Assembly (NCBI GenBank): GCA_040881945.1
Contig: JBBECF010000031.1
Span: 1 to 7,414 of the forward strand
Source: JBBECF01 sp040881945
GTDB lineage: Bacteria > Pseudomonadota > Alphaproteobacteria > Dongiales > Dongiaceae
DNA: 7,414 nucleotides
Direction of reading: 5' to 3'
Under the pieces are notes generated by a model that searched no databases, had not been told where the DNA came from, and saw only the letters and a program-made list of their open reading frames with translations. Positions 1 through 5,993 of this stretch are shown here, piece after piece; position 1 is the stretch's first letter, and every line of letters begins with the position of its first letter. Position numbers and translations under genes: made by a program.

Positions 1-854
1 TCGAGCAGCTCGCGCACGGTGAAGAAGTTGCCGAGCGACTTCGACATCTTCTCGCCCTCGACCTGGACGAAGCCGTTATGCAGCCAGAAGCGGGCGAGCG
101 GCGCGCCGCCGTGGGCGCAGCGGCTCTGCGCGATCTCGTTTTCGTGGTGCGGGAATATGAGGTCCTGGCCGCCGCCGTGGATGTCGAAGGTCTGCCCGAG
201 CAGCGTCGCTGCCATCGCCGAGCACTCGATATGCCAGCCCGGGCGGCCGCGGCCCCAGGGGCTATCCCAGCCGGGCTGGTCGGGCGCGCTCGGCTTCCAC
301 AGCACGAAGTCGGCCGGGTGCTTCTTGTACGGCGCGACCTCGACGCGGGCGCCGGCGATCATGTCGTCGAGCGAACGGCCCGACAGGCGTCCGTAATCGG
401 TCATGGCCGGGACGTGGAACAGCGCGTGGCCTTCGGCCACATAAGCGAAGCCGCGCGCGATCAGGGTCTCGATCATGACGATCATCGCCGGGATGTGCTC
501 GGTCGCCCGCGGCTCGGCCGTCGGCGGCAGGGCGTTGAGCCGCGCCATGTCCTCGTGGAACGCGGCGGCCGTGCGGGCGGTCAGGTCGCCGATGGCCTCG
601 CCGGTCGCGGCCGCCGCCGCGATGATCTTGTCGTCGACGTCGGTGATGTTGCGCACATAGGTGACGTGGTCGGCGCCGTAGACGTGTCGCAGCAGCCGGA
701 ACAGGACGTCGAAGACGACGACCGGCCGGGCGTTGCCGATATGGGCGAAGTCGTAGACCGTCGGGCCGCACACATAGACCCGCACTTTGCCTGCGTCGAT
801 CGGCGCGAACGGCTCCTTGCGGCGGCTCAGGGTGTTGTGCAGATGGATCGGCAA
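1..854 (-). CDS. cysS: Cysteinyl-tRNA synthetase, N-terminal ~284 residues (3' end beyond window)
   Basis: Class I aminoacyl-tRNA synthetase that activates cysteine with ATP and charges tRNA-Cys in the cytoplasm. I translated the minus frame by hand from 854 and found it open to the window edge. The catalytic core is complete. The HIGH-type motif HIGN is at residues 38-41, inside the family block CGPTVYDFAHIGNARP. KMSKS is at 269-273. The four zinc ligands known from the E. coli enzyme are all present at equivalent spacing: C29, C211 (in HIECS), H236 and E240 (in HHENE). The anticodon-binding C-terminus lies left of position 1. The start is a TTG at 852-854, because the protein then begins (M)PIHLHNTLSRRKEPF, a typical CysRS N-terminus, and no ATG lies nearby upstream. 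The frame stays open into the end of gltX, so a start there is possible but would add a non-family tail. The ribosome-binding site is weak (GGA about 6 nt upstream). The gene follows gltX by 22 nt and is probably co-transcribed. The identification is secure; the exact start is less so. Confidence 0.95.
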   Translation of the reverse strand, partial: MPIHLHNTLSRRKEPFAPIDAGKVRVYVCGPTVYDFAHIGNARPVVVFDVLFRLLRHVYGADHVTYVRNITDVDDKIIAAAAATGEAIGDLTARTAAAFHEDMARLNALPPTAEPRATEHIPAMIVMIETLIARGFAYVAEGHALFHVPAMTDYGRLSGRSLDDMIAGARVEVAPYKKHPADFVLWKPSAPDQPGWDSPWGRGRPGWHIECSAMAATLLGQTFDIHGGGQDLIFPHHENEIAQSRCAHGGAPLARFWLHNGFVQVEGEKMSKSLGNFFTVRELL

Positions 855-876
855 GACGGGTCCGGTCGGTTGACGT

Positions 877-2220
877 TCAGACGGATTTTCCGGCGAGGCG
901 GGCGGCCGCCCGCGAACGGCCGATAAGGGGTAACAAATTCTGCATCTCGGGTCCATGCTCGCGGCCGGTCAGCGCCAGGCGCAGCGGCCGGAACAGCTCC
1001 TTGCCCTTGCGCCCGGTGGCGGCGCGCAGCCGCCCGGTCCACGCCATCCAGACGCCGCGGTCCCAGGGCTCCGGCGGCAGCAGGTCGGCCGCCGTCGCCG
1101 CGAAGCCGGGATCGACGATCAACGGCGTCACCGCGCCGCGGCACACCTGCCACCACTCGGCGACGTCGGCCAGCCGTTCGATGTTGCCGCGCGCCGCCTC
1201 CCACAGCGCCGCGTCGACCTCGCCCAATCCGATCGCCGCCAGCCGGTCGCGCACCGCCTCGAACGGCGTCCGCAGCAGCAGTCGGGCGTTGAAGCGGGCC
1301 AGTTCCGCGTCGTCGAAGCGCGGCGCGGCATGGCCGAAGCGGGCGATGTCGAAGCCGGCGGCAAGCTCCTCGAGGCGAAGCCGCGGCGTGGCGGAAGCGT
1401 CGGCGGTGCCGATGCCGGCGAGATAGCCGGCGATCGCCAGCGGCTCGATGCCGGCGTCGCGCAAGGCGGCGACCGAGAGGGCGCCGAGCCGCTTCGACAG
1501 GCCCTCGCCGGCCGCGTCGGCGAGCAACGGCAGATGGGCGAAGGCCGGCGGCGCGGCCCCCAGCGCGACGAAGAGCTGGATCTGCGCCGCCGTGTTGGTG
1601 ACGTGATCGGCGCCGCGGATGACGTGGCTGACGGCAAGCTCGATGTCGTCGATCACCGAGGGCAGGGTGTAGAGCGGGCTGCCGTCGGCGCGCAACAGCA
1701 CCGGGTCGCTCTGGCTTGCCGCGTCGATCTTCTGCGGCCCGCGCACCAGATCGGTCCAGGCGACGGTCTCCCGATCCAATCGGAACCGCCAGTGCGGCCG
1801 CCGGCCTTCGGCCTCCAGCCGCGCCCGGTCGTCCGCCGTCAGGGCCAGCCCGGCGCGGTCGTAGACCGGCGGCAATCCCCGACGTAAGCGGTCCTTGCGC
1901 TTCGCCTCCAGCTCGTCCGGCGTCTCGTAGCAGGCGTAGAGCCGCCCACCCTTCCGCAGCCGCGCCGCCGCCGCCGCGTAGCGCGCGCCGCGCTCCGACT
2001 GGCGCGCGAACTCGTCCCAGTCGAGACCGAGCCAGCGCAGGTCGGTCTCGATGGCGGCGGCGAACTCGGGCGTCGAGCGCTCGGCGTCGGTGTCGTCGAG
2101 GCGCAGCAGGAAGCGGCCGCCGCGCGCGCGCGCGAACAGCCAGTTGGCCAGCGCGATGTAGGCGTTGCCGACATGCAGGCGCCCGGTCGGGCTGGGCGCG
2201 AAGCGGACGCGGACCGTCAT
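877..2220 (-). CDS. gltX: Glutamyl-tRNA synthetase (possibly non-discriminating)
   Basis: Class I synthetase that attaches glutamate to tRNA-Glu in the cytoplasm. In bacteria lacking GlnRS, such an enzyme may also misacylate tRNA-Gln for the GatCAB amidotransferase. The 447-residue product has the normal family length. It starts MTVRVRFAPSPTGRLHVGN, which places the HIGH motif as HVGN at 16-19 and fixes the ATG at 2220. LRLDDTD follows at 39-45. The second signature is GLSKR at 240-244, a reduced KMSKS that keeps the S-K-R core. The residue-97 region reads YACYETPDEL with only one cysteine, where zinc-binding GluRS enzymes have a Cys cluster, so this form probably binds no zinc there. The C-terminal part (about 300-447) is the helical anticodon-binding region, including TGRKGKELFRPLRLALTG. 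A GAGG about 9 nt upstream could serve as ribosome-binding site. It lies 39 nt after the HigA-like gene and 22 nt before cysS. Many alphaproteobacteria carry two GluRS paralogues; which one this is, and whether it discriminates between tRNAs, cannot be read from the sequence. Confidence 0.95.
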   Translation of the reverse strand: MTVRVRFAPSPTGRLHVGNAYIALANWLFARARGGRFLLRLDDTDAERSTPEFAAAIETDLRWLGLDWDEFARQSERGARYAAAAARLRKGGRLYACYETPDELEAKRKDRLRRGLPPVYDRAGLALTADDRARLEAEGRRPHWRFRLDRETVAWTDLVRGPQKIDAASQSDPVLLRADGSPLYTLPSVIDDIELAVSHVIRGADHVTNTAAQIQLFVALGAAPPAFAHLPLLADAAGEGLSKRLGALSVAALRDAGIEPLAIAGYLAGIGTADASATPRLRLEELAAGFDIARFGHAAPRFDDAELARFNARLLLRTPFEAVRDRLAAIGLGEVDAALWEAARGNIERLADVAEWWQVCRGAVTPLIVDPGFAATAADLLPPEPWDRGVWMAWTGRLRAATGRKGKELFRPLRLALTGREHGPEMQNLLPLIGRSRAAARLAGKSV

Positions 2221-2259
2221 CGACGCGGCCTCGTGCCTGCGCCCCGCACCCGTCGCGCC

Positions 2260-2631
2260 TCAGGCCGCGGCCCGCGGGTCGCGGATGAGGACCTCGGCCG
2301 GAATCCCAAGGCGATCGTGCAGCCGGCGGATCATCGACAGCGACAGCCGGCGTCGGCCGCGCAGCACCTCGGTGACCCGCGACCGAGTGCCAAGCACATC
2401 CACCAGGTCCTTCGGCTCCAAACCCATTTGCTCCATCCGGAAACGAATCGCTTCGACAGGGTCGGGCGGCGTGGCCGGGTGGTTCTCCGCCTCCCAGGCG
2501 GCGAGCACGGCCGCCTGCGCGCGCAGGCGCGCAACGTCCCGCCGCGAGGTCGCGCCCATCAGGGACGCGACAAGCGAACGCGCCGCCTTCAGCTCCCTGT
2601 CGTTCTGTATCGCGATCACTTCAATTTTCAT
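2260..2631 (-). CDS. higA: HigA/XRE-family antitoxin-like transcriptional regulator without a HigB partner
   Basis: A 123-residue protein resembling the HigA (COG5499-type) antitoxins, which neutralise a RelE-like HigB mRNA endonuclease and repress their own promoter. Residues 1-50 form a charged helical region (MKIEVIAIQNDRELKAA...LAAWEAENHP). This is followed by the family junction PPDPVEAIRFRMEQMGL at 55-71. An XRE-type helix-turn-helix covers about 60-113, with GTRSRVTEVLRGRRRLSLSM at 81-100 as the likely turn and recognition helix, then LGIPAEVLIR. The length matches the family and the gene looks intact. HigB toxins usually lie just upstream of higA in the same operon. Here the upstream gene is nadE, and no HigB-like frame is visible in the window. 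The ATG shares one base with the nadE stop (TAATG), so translation is probably coupled. The first codons are AT-richer than the surroundings, which may hint at acquisition but is weak evidence. It could be an orphan antitoxin domesticated as a regulator, or one that pairs with a distant toxin. Family confidence is high; role is unknown. Confidence 0.88.
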   Translation of the reverse strand: MKIEVIAIQNDRELKAARSLVASLMGATSRRDVARLRAQAAVLAAWEAENHPATPPDPVEAIRFRMEQMGLEPKDLVDVLGTRSRVTEVLRGRRRLSLSMIRRLHDRLGIPAEVLIRDPRAAA

Positions 2632-2633
2632 TA
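2629..2633 (-). other. TAATG stop/start overlap coupling nadE to the HigA-like gene
   Basis: The nadE stop TAA (2633-2631) and the HigA-like ATG (2631-2629) share one A. No clear Shine-Dalgarno sequence precedes this ATG, so reinitiation by ribosomes finishing nadE is the simplest way for it to be translated. Confidence 0.8.
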
Positions 2634-4307
2634 TACGGTCCCCGGGCCGAGCAGGCTGCGAAAATGGTTGGTGATCGGGTAGCGACGGTCGCGGCCAAAG
2701 GCGCGGCGTGTGATCTTCACGCCTGGCGGCGCCTGGCGGCGCTTGTACTCGGCGACGTCGAGCATGCGCCAGACCCGGTTGACCAGCGCCCGGTCGTGGC
2801 CGCGCGCGGCGATCTCATCGACCCCCATCTCGCCTTCGACCAGGCATTGCAGGATGGCGTCGAGCTCGTCGTAGGGCGGCAGGCTGTCCTGGTCGGTCTG
2901 GTTGGCTTTGAGCTCGGCCGAGGGCGCCCTGGTCAGGGTGCGCTCCGGGATGACGCGCCCCTCGGGCCCGGCCGCGCCCTCCGGGCGCTGCCGGTTGCGC
3001 CGGCGGGCGAGGGCATAGACGGTCGTCTTGTAAACGTCCTTGAGCACCGAATAGCCGCCGGCCATGTCGCCGTAGAGCGTCGCGTAGCCGACCGACATCT
3101 CCGACTTGTTGCCGGTGGACAGCACCATGTGGCCGAACTTGTTCGACAGCGCCATCAGCGTCATGCCGCGGGCGCGCGCCTGGATGTTCTCCTCGGTGGT
3201 GTCCGGTTCGGCGCCGGCGAAGACTCCCTTCAGCATCTCGGCGAAGGCGCGCATCGCCGGCTCGATCGACACCGTGTCGAGGCGGATGCCGAGCAGGCGC
3301 GCGCAGTCCGCCGCGTCCTCCAGGCTGTCGCGGCTGGTGTAGGGCGAGGGCATCATCACCGCGCGCACGCGGTCCGCCCCCAGGGCGTCGGGCGCGACCG
3401 CCGCCGACAGCGCCGAATCGACGCCGCCGGAAAGGCCGAGGATGACGCCGGGAAAGCCGTTCTTGTCGACATAGTCGCCGAGGCCCAGCATCATCGCCCG
3501 GTAGATGCCGTCCAGGCCGTCGACCGGCGCCACAATCTCGCCCGGATCGCAGCGCCAGCCCGCGGGCCCCCGGCGCCAGCGGGTCGCGGCAAGATGCTCA
3601 CGGAAGGCTGGGAACTGGGCCTTCAGGCTGCGGTCAGCGTCGAGCACGAACGACGCGCCGTCGAACACCAGCTCGTCCTGGCCGCCGACCTGGTTGACGT
3701 AAATCAGCGGCAGGCCGGATTCGGTGACGCGCGCCACCGCCAGCGCGATGCGGTCGTCGTGCTTGTCGTGCTCGTAGGGGCTGCCATTGGGCACGATCAG
3801 GATCTCGGCGCCGGATTCGGCCAGGCATTCGGTGGCGTCGGGCTCCCACATGTCCTCGCACACCATGACGCCGAGGCGCACGCCGCGAAAGCCGACCGGG
3901 CCTTGCGGCGGCGCCGCGGCGAAGACCCGCTTTTCGTCGAAGACGCCGTAGTTCGGCAGGTCGCACTTGAAGCGCGCCGCCGCGACCGCGCCGTCGGCGA
4001 GCAGGAGGGCGGCGTTGTAGAGCTTGCCGTTCTCGCGCCAGGGCGAGCCGACGAGCAGCGCCGGCCCGCCGTCGCCGGTATCCGCCGCCAGGGCCGCGAC
4101 CGCCGCCGCGCAACGCTCCTGGAACGCCGGCTTCAGCACCAAGTCCTCCGGCGGGTAGCCGCACACGACCAGCTCGGCGCAGACCACCAGATCGGCGCCC
4201 TGTCTCGCCGCCTGCCGGCGCGCCGCGCGTATCCGGGTGACGTTGCCGTCGATGTCGCCGACGGTCGGGTTGAGCTGGGCCAGGGCGATGGTCAGGTCAT
4301 CGGTCAT
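2631..4307 (-). CDS. nadE: NAD+ synthetase, glutamine-hydrolysing
   Basis: Catalyses the last step of NAD+ biosynthesis: ATP-dependent amidation of nicotinate adenine dinucleotide, with ammonia released from glutamine. The 558-residue product is the two-domain bacterial form. The N-terminal nitrilase-type glutaminase (about 1-260) shows the Glu-Lys-Cys triad as E45 (CAELVVCGYPPEDL), K114 (FKCDLPNYGVFDEKRVF) and C150 (VMVCEDMWEP). The C-terminal ATP-pyrophosphatase domain (about 265-558) has the P-loop SGGVDS at 293-298, then STGNKSEMSVGY near 397-408, IPERTLTRAPSAELK near 453-467, and the family tail YKRRQAPPGVK at 521-531. The only start that fits is the ATG at 4307: the frame has a stop at 4356-4358 and no ATG, GTG or TTG between them. 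It has no strong Shine-Dalgarno sequence. The gene sits 81 nt after the membrane-protein gene and overlaps the HigA-like gene by one base. With the upstream phosphoribosyltransferase it makes the first and last enzymes of the Preiss-Handler route; the middle enzyme (NadD) is not in the window. Confidence 0.97.
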   Translation of the reverse strand: MTDDLTIALAQLNPTVGDIDGNVTRIRAARRQAARQGADLVVCAELVVCGYPPEDLVLKPAFQERCAAAVAALAADTGDGGPALLVGSPWRENGKLYNAALLLADGAVAAARFKCDLPNYGVFDEKRVFAAAPPQGPVGFRGVRLGVMVCEDMWEPDATECLAESGAEILIVPNGSPYEHDKHDDRIALAVARVTESGLPLIYVNQVGGQDELVFDGASFVLDADRSLKAQFPAFREHLAATRWRRGPAGWRCDPGEIVAPVDGLDGIYRAMMLGLGDYVDKNGFPGVILGLSGGVDSALSAAVAPDALGADRVRAVMMPSPYTSRDSLEDAADCARLLGIRLDTVSIEPAMRAFAEMLKGVFAGAEPDTTEENIQARARGMTLMALSNKFGHMVLSTGNKSEMSVGYATLYGDMAGGYSVLKDVYKTTVYALARRRNRQRPEGAAGPEGRVIPERTLTRAPSAELKANQTDQDSLPPYDELDAILQCLVEGEMGVDEIAARGHDRALVNRVWRMLDVAEYKRRQAPPGVKITRRAFGRDRRYPITNHFRSLLGPGTV

Positions 4308-4388
4308 CGGTCGCGCCGCCGGAATGCCGCCCGACCATACACCACGGCCGCCGCTTCAACCACCGGCCGCCCGAAGCCGCACCGTCCG

Positions 4389-4796
4389 CTACCCTCGGAG
4401 CCGCCGCCACGCCGCCGCCGCCGCCGCCGCCACCCATTGGGCGACATAGACGATGACGGCGGCCAGCGCCGCCAGGGCCGCCACGATGGCGCCGGTCCAG
4501 ACCGCGTCGACGATCGACAGGAGCGCGAGCCACAGCGTGCCCAGGCTCCACTCGGCGAAGAAGGCGCCGAAGGCGGCCGCCAGGCCGTCGAGCGCCTGGG
4601 CGAATCCCTGGACGGCGGCGAGCAGCCCCCAGAAGAGGTCGAGCGGCAGCGCGGTCCAGCCGCCGAACAGCCAGGCCAGGACGCCCGACACCACCTTGAC
4701 CAGCACGACGAGCGCCAGGACCTTGACCGCGGCACCGAGCGCGTACTGCACGATCCGGTAGCGATAGACACTGGCGAACACGGCCGGAACGTTCAT
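4389..4796 (-). CDS. Small predicted inner-membrane protein of unknown function
   Basis: I do not recognise a family. The 135-residue product is strongly hydrophobic and starts MNVPAVFASVYRYRIVQYAL. Likely membrane segments by eye are about 18-44 (containing lysines 25 and 34), about 84-100 and about 101-120. Between them, residues 45-82 are aromatic- and Ala/Leu-rich and may be a further amphipathic or membrane-associated stretch. The C-terminus is a run of seven alanines followed by WRRLRG, whose positive charge suggests a cytoplasmic tail. I see no cleavable signal peptide. The ATG at 4796 is favoured over longer frames because a good ribosome-binding site, GGGAGGT, lies 7 nt upstream; upstream codons in this frame fall inside the phosphoribosyltransferase gene. 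It follows that gene by 41 nt and precedes nadE by 81 nt, so co-expression with the NAD genes is likely. A role in membrane transport or anchoring linked to nicotinate is possible but purely inferred from position. Confidence 0.75.
   Translation of the reverse strand: MNVPAVFASVYRYRIVQYALGAAVKVLALVVLVKVVSGVLAWLFGGWTALPLDLFWGLLAAVQGFAQALDGLAAAFGAFFAEWSLGTLWLALLSIVDAVWTGAIVAALAALAAVIVYVAQWVAAAAAAAWRRLRG
4411..4431 (-). repeat. Seven-copy GCG/GGC trinucleotide repeat in the membrane-protein gene
   Basis: Seven uninterrupted trinucleotide units near the 3' end of the membrane-protein gene encode seven consecutive alanines (residues 123-129) just before the basic tail WRRLRG. Slippage would change the alanine count without shifting the frame, so length variation between strains would be tolerated. 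Confidence 0.85.
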
Positions 4797-4803
4797 GGCG
4801 GGG

Positions 4804-4810
4804 ACCTCCC
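4804..4810 (-). promoter_or_regulatory. Ribosome-binding site of the small membrane-protein gene
   Basis: GGGAGGT on the minus strand, 7 nt before the ATG at 4796. It is the clearest Shine-Dalgarno sequence in the window, and it decides the start of the membrane-protein gene among much longer alternative frames that run into the phosphoribosyltransferase gene. Confidence 0.75.
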
Positions 4811-4837
4811 GAACGGCGCGGCTCAGGCCCGCCGTCG

Positions 4838-5956
4838 CTATTTCCGCAGCAGGAATTCGCGGCCGACCTTCACGCGCGGCTTGCCGTCGTATTCGATGAT
4901 GTCGGCGGTGGCGTAGGTCTCGGTCCAGCGCTGCGGCAGGTACGACCCGGTGCCGATCACGTCGATCGGCGCGCCGGCGTCGGCCATCACCTTGCACTTG
5001 GCCGGATCGAAGCCCGACGAGACGACGATCTTGACGCGCTCGAACCCCTCGCGGTCGAGGGCGTCGCGCAGGTGGAAGATCGCCGCCGCCGAGACGCCCG
5101 CCCCGACCAGGTAGCGCAGCTCCGATTCGTTGCGGTAGCCGCGGATCGCGGTCGGCGCGTGCCGTTCCAGCACGGCGTAGGAGGCCGGCGGATCGAGCCC
5201 CTCGACGAACCGGCCGCCCGGGGTGTCGAGGCGCATCGCCAGGCGCCCCTCCCGCACCAGCTCCGGAAAGCGCCGGCAGACGGCGAGCGAGTCCGTGATC
5301 TCGTGCCCGAAATAATCGACCAGCACGGTCATGTTGTCGTCGGGGCTGGTCTCGTGGAACATCTCGGCGGCGCGCAGCGTCGAGCCGGCATAGCCGACGA
5401 GCGCGTGCGGCATCGTGCCGCGTCCGTCGGGCTGGCCGAAATAATGCGCCGTCGCCGCCGTGGCGTTGCCGACGAAGCCCGTGGCGCCGACCTTGCGCCG
5501 CGCCCGGGCCGACCCGACGCTCGCCGCATAGGCCATCATCTCGGCCATTTCCAGCCCGGCGCAGTGGCGCGCGTCCATGGCCAGGAACGCCACCTTGGGC
5601 AGGTCGGCGCACATCGTAAAGGCGTTGAAGGCGGCAACGCAGGCCGGCCCCAGTTTCTGCAGGAAGATGGTTTCGAGATCGACGAGGTGCAGCAGCGAAC
5701 CGGCGATGTACAGAATCGGCTCGCCGGCGCCGACCCATCGGCCCTCGGCGTAATTGACCTCGATCTTGAATTCGGTGCCGCGCGCCGCCGCCACTTCGGT
5801 CAGCCACTGCACGGTCAGAAGCGGCGCCGAGATCACCGGGCGGCGCAGGAACACCGCGTAGGTCACGGTCTTGTCGCCGAAGCGCGCGACCGCCGCCTTG
5901 GTCTTCAGGAAATAGTGGTCGGTCCAGGCCGGAAGCTCGTTGAGGTCAGGCTGCAT
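4838..5956 (-). CDS. pncB: Nicotinate phosphoribosyltransferase (short NAPRTase-family form)
   Basis: Expected to convert nicotinate and PRPP to nicotinate mononucleotide, usually with ATP hydrolysis. This is the entry step of the Preiss-Handler NAD+ salvage route in the cytoplasm. The 372-residue product begins MQPDLNELPAWTDHYFLKTK, matching the family N-terminal T-D-x-Y motif at 12-15. Other recognisable blocks are DARHCAG at 128-134 (the family's basic site), VGATGFVGNATAA at 156-168, GTMPHAL at 180-186 (its H184 is the candidate phosphorylated His of the GTxxH motif), MRLDTPGGRF at 241-250, VVSSGFDP at 311-318 and the phosphate-binding IDVIGTGSYLP at 331-341. The protein is shorter than the E. 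coli-type PncB of about 400 residues and resembles compact archaeal and alphaproteobacterial members, without a C-terminal cysteine cluster. The ribosome-binding site is weak (GGA about 6 nt before the ATG). It starts 37 nt after the DAHP synthase gene. The family also contains nicotinamide-using enzymes, so substrate is inferred; the presence of nadE, which uses the deamidated intermediate, supports nicotinate. Confidence 0.92.
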   Translation of the reverse strand: MQPDLNELPAWTDHYFLKTKAAVARFGDKTVTYAVFLRRPVISAPLLTVQWLTEVAAARGTEFKIEVNYAEGRWVGAGEPILYIAGSLLHLVDLETIFLQKLGPACVAAFNAFTMCADLPKVAFLAMDARHCAGLEMAEMMAYAASVGSARARRKVGATGFVGNATAATAHYFGQPDGRGTMPHALVGYAGSTLRAAEMFHETSPDDNMTVLVDYFGHEITDSLAVCRRFPELVREGRLAMRLDTPGGRFVEGLDPPASYAVLERHAPTAIRGYRNESELRYLVGAGVSAAAIFHLRDALDREGFERVKIVVSSGFDPAKCKVMADAGAPIDVIGTGSYLPQRWTETYATADIIEYDGKPRVKVGREFLLRK

Positions 5957-5993
5957 TTTGGGTCCAGGCGGCCCTCGCCCGCCGCCGCGCCGC

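Noticed and set aside
78..926. 282-codon plus-strand frame opposite cysS
   Set aside because: The minus strand here encodes CysRS with all zinc ligands and both signature motifs; the plus product is compositionally biased and resembles no family.
955..1887. 310-codon plus-strand frame opposite gltX
   Set aside because: It is an antisense shadow of the GluRS gene with a Gln/Arg/Gly-rich product and no family features.
2265..2277. Two CCGCGG palindromes at the end of the HigA-like gene as a possible terminator
   Set aside because: The stem would be about 5 bp with a 3-nt loop and no T-tract, and it lies in codons of the C-terminal DPRAAA; chance in this composition is the better explanation.
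2721..2742. Tandem 10-bp repeat (gcctggcggc twice) in nadE
   Set aside because: It encodes the conserved family segment YKRRQAPPGVK, so the repetition follows from protein sequence and GC-rich codon choice rather than being a separate element.
4308..4388. Possible promoter before nadE (minus-strand TTGAAG and TATGGT)
   Set aside because: The spacer is only 14 nt and both hexamers are imperfect, so it does not make a credible sigma-70 promoter. Nor did I see a clear terminator or regulator box in this 81-nt gap.
2664..4916. 750-codon open frame on the plus strand opposite nadE, the membrane-protein gene and the end of pncB
   Set aside because: It is antisense to genes with clear catalytic motifs, has a low-complexity Arg/Ala/Gly/Asp-rich product with no recognisable domain, and is of a kind expected by chance in very GC-rich DNA.
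4797..5807. Long upstream extension of the membrane-protein frame through pncB
   Set aside because: The extension is out of frame with the well-supported NAPRTase gene and is Arg/Gly-rich; the strong ribosome-binding site at 4804-4810 supports the short start.
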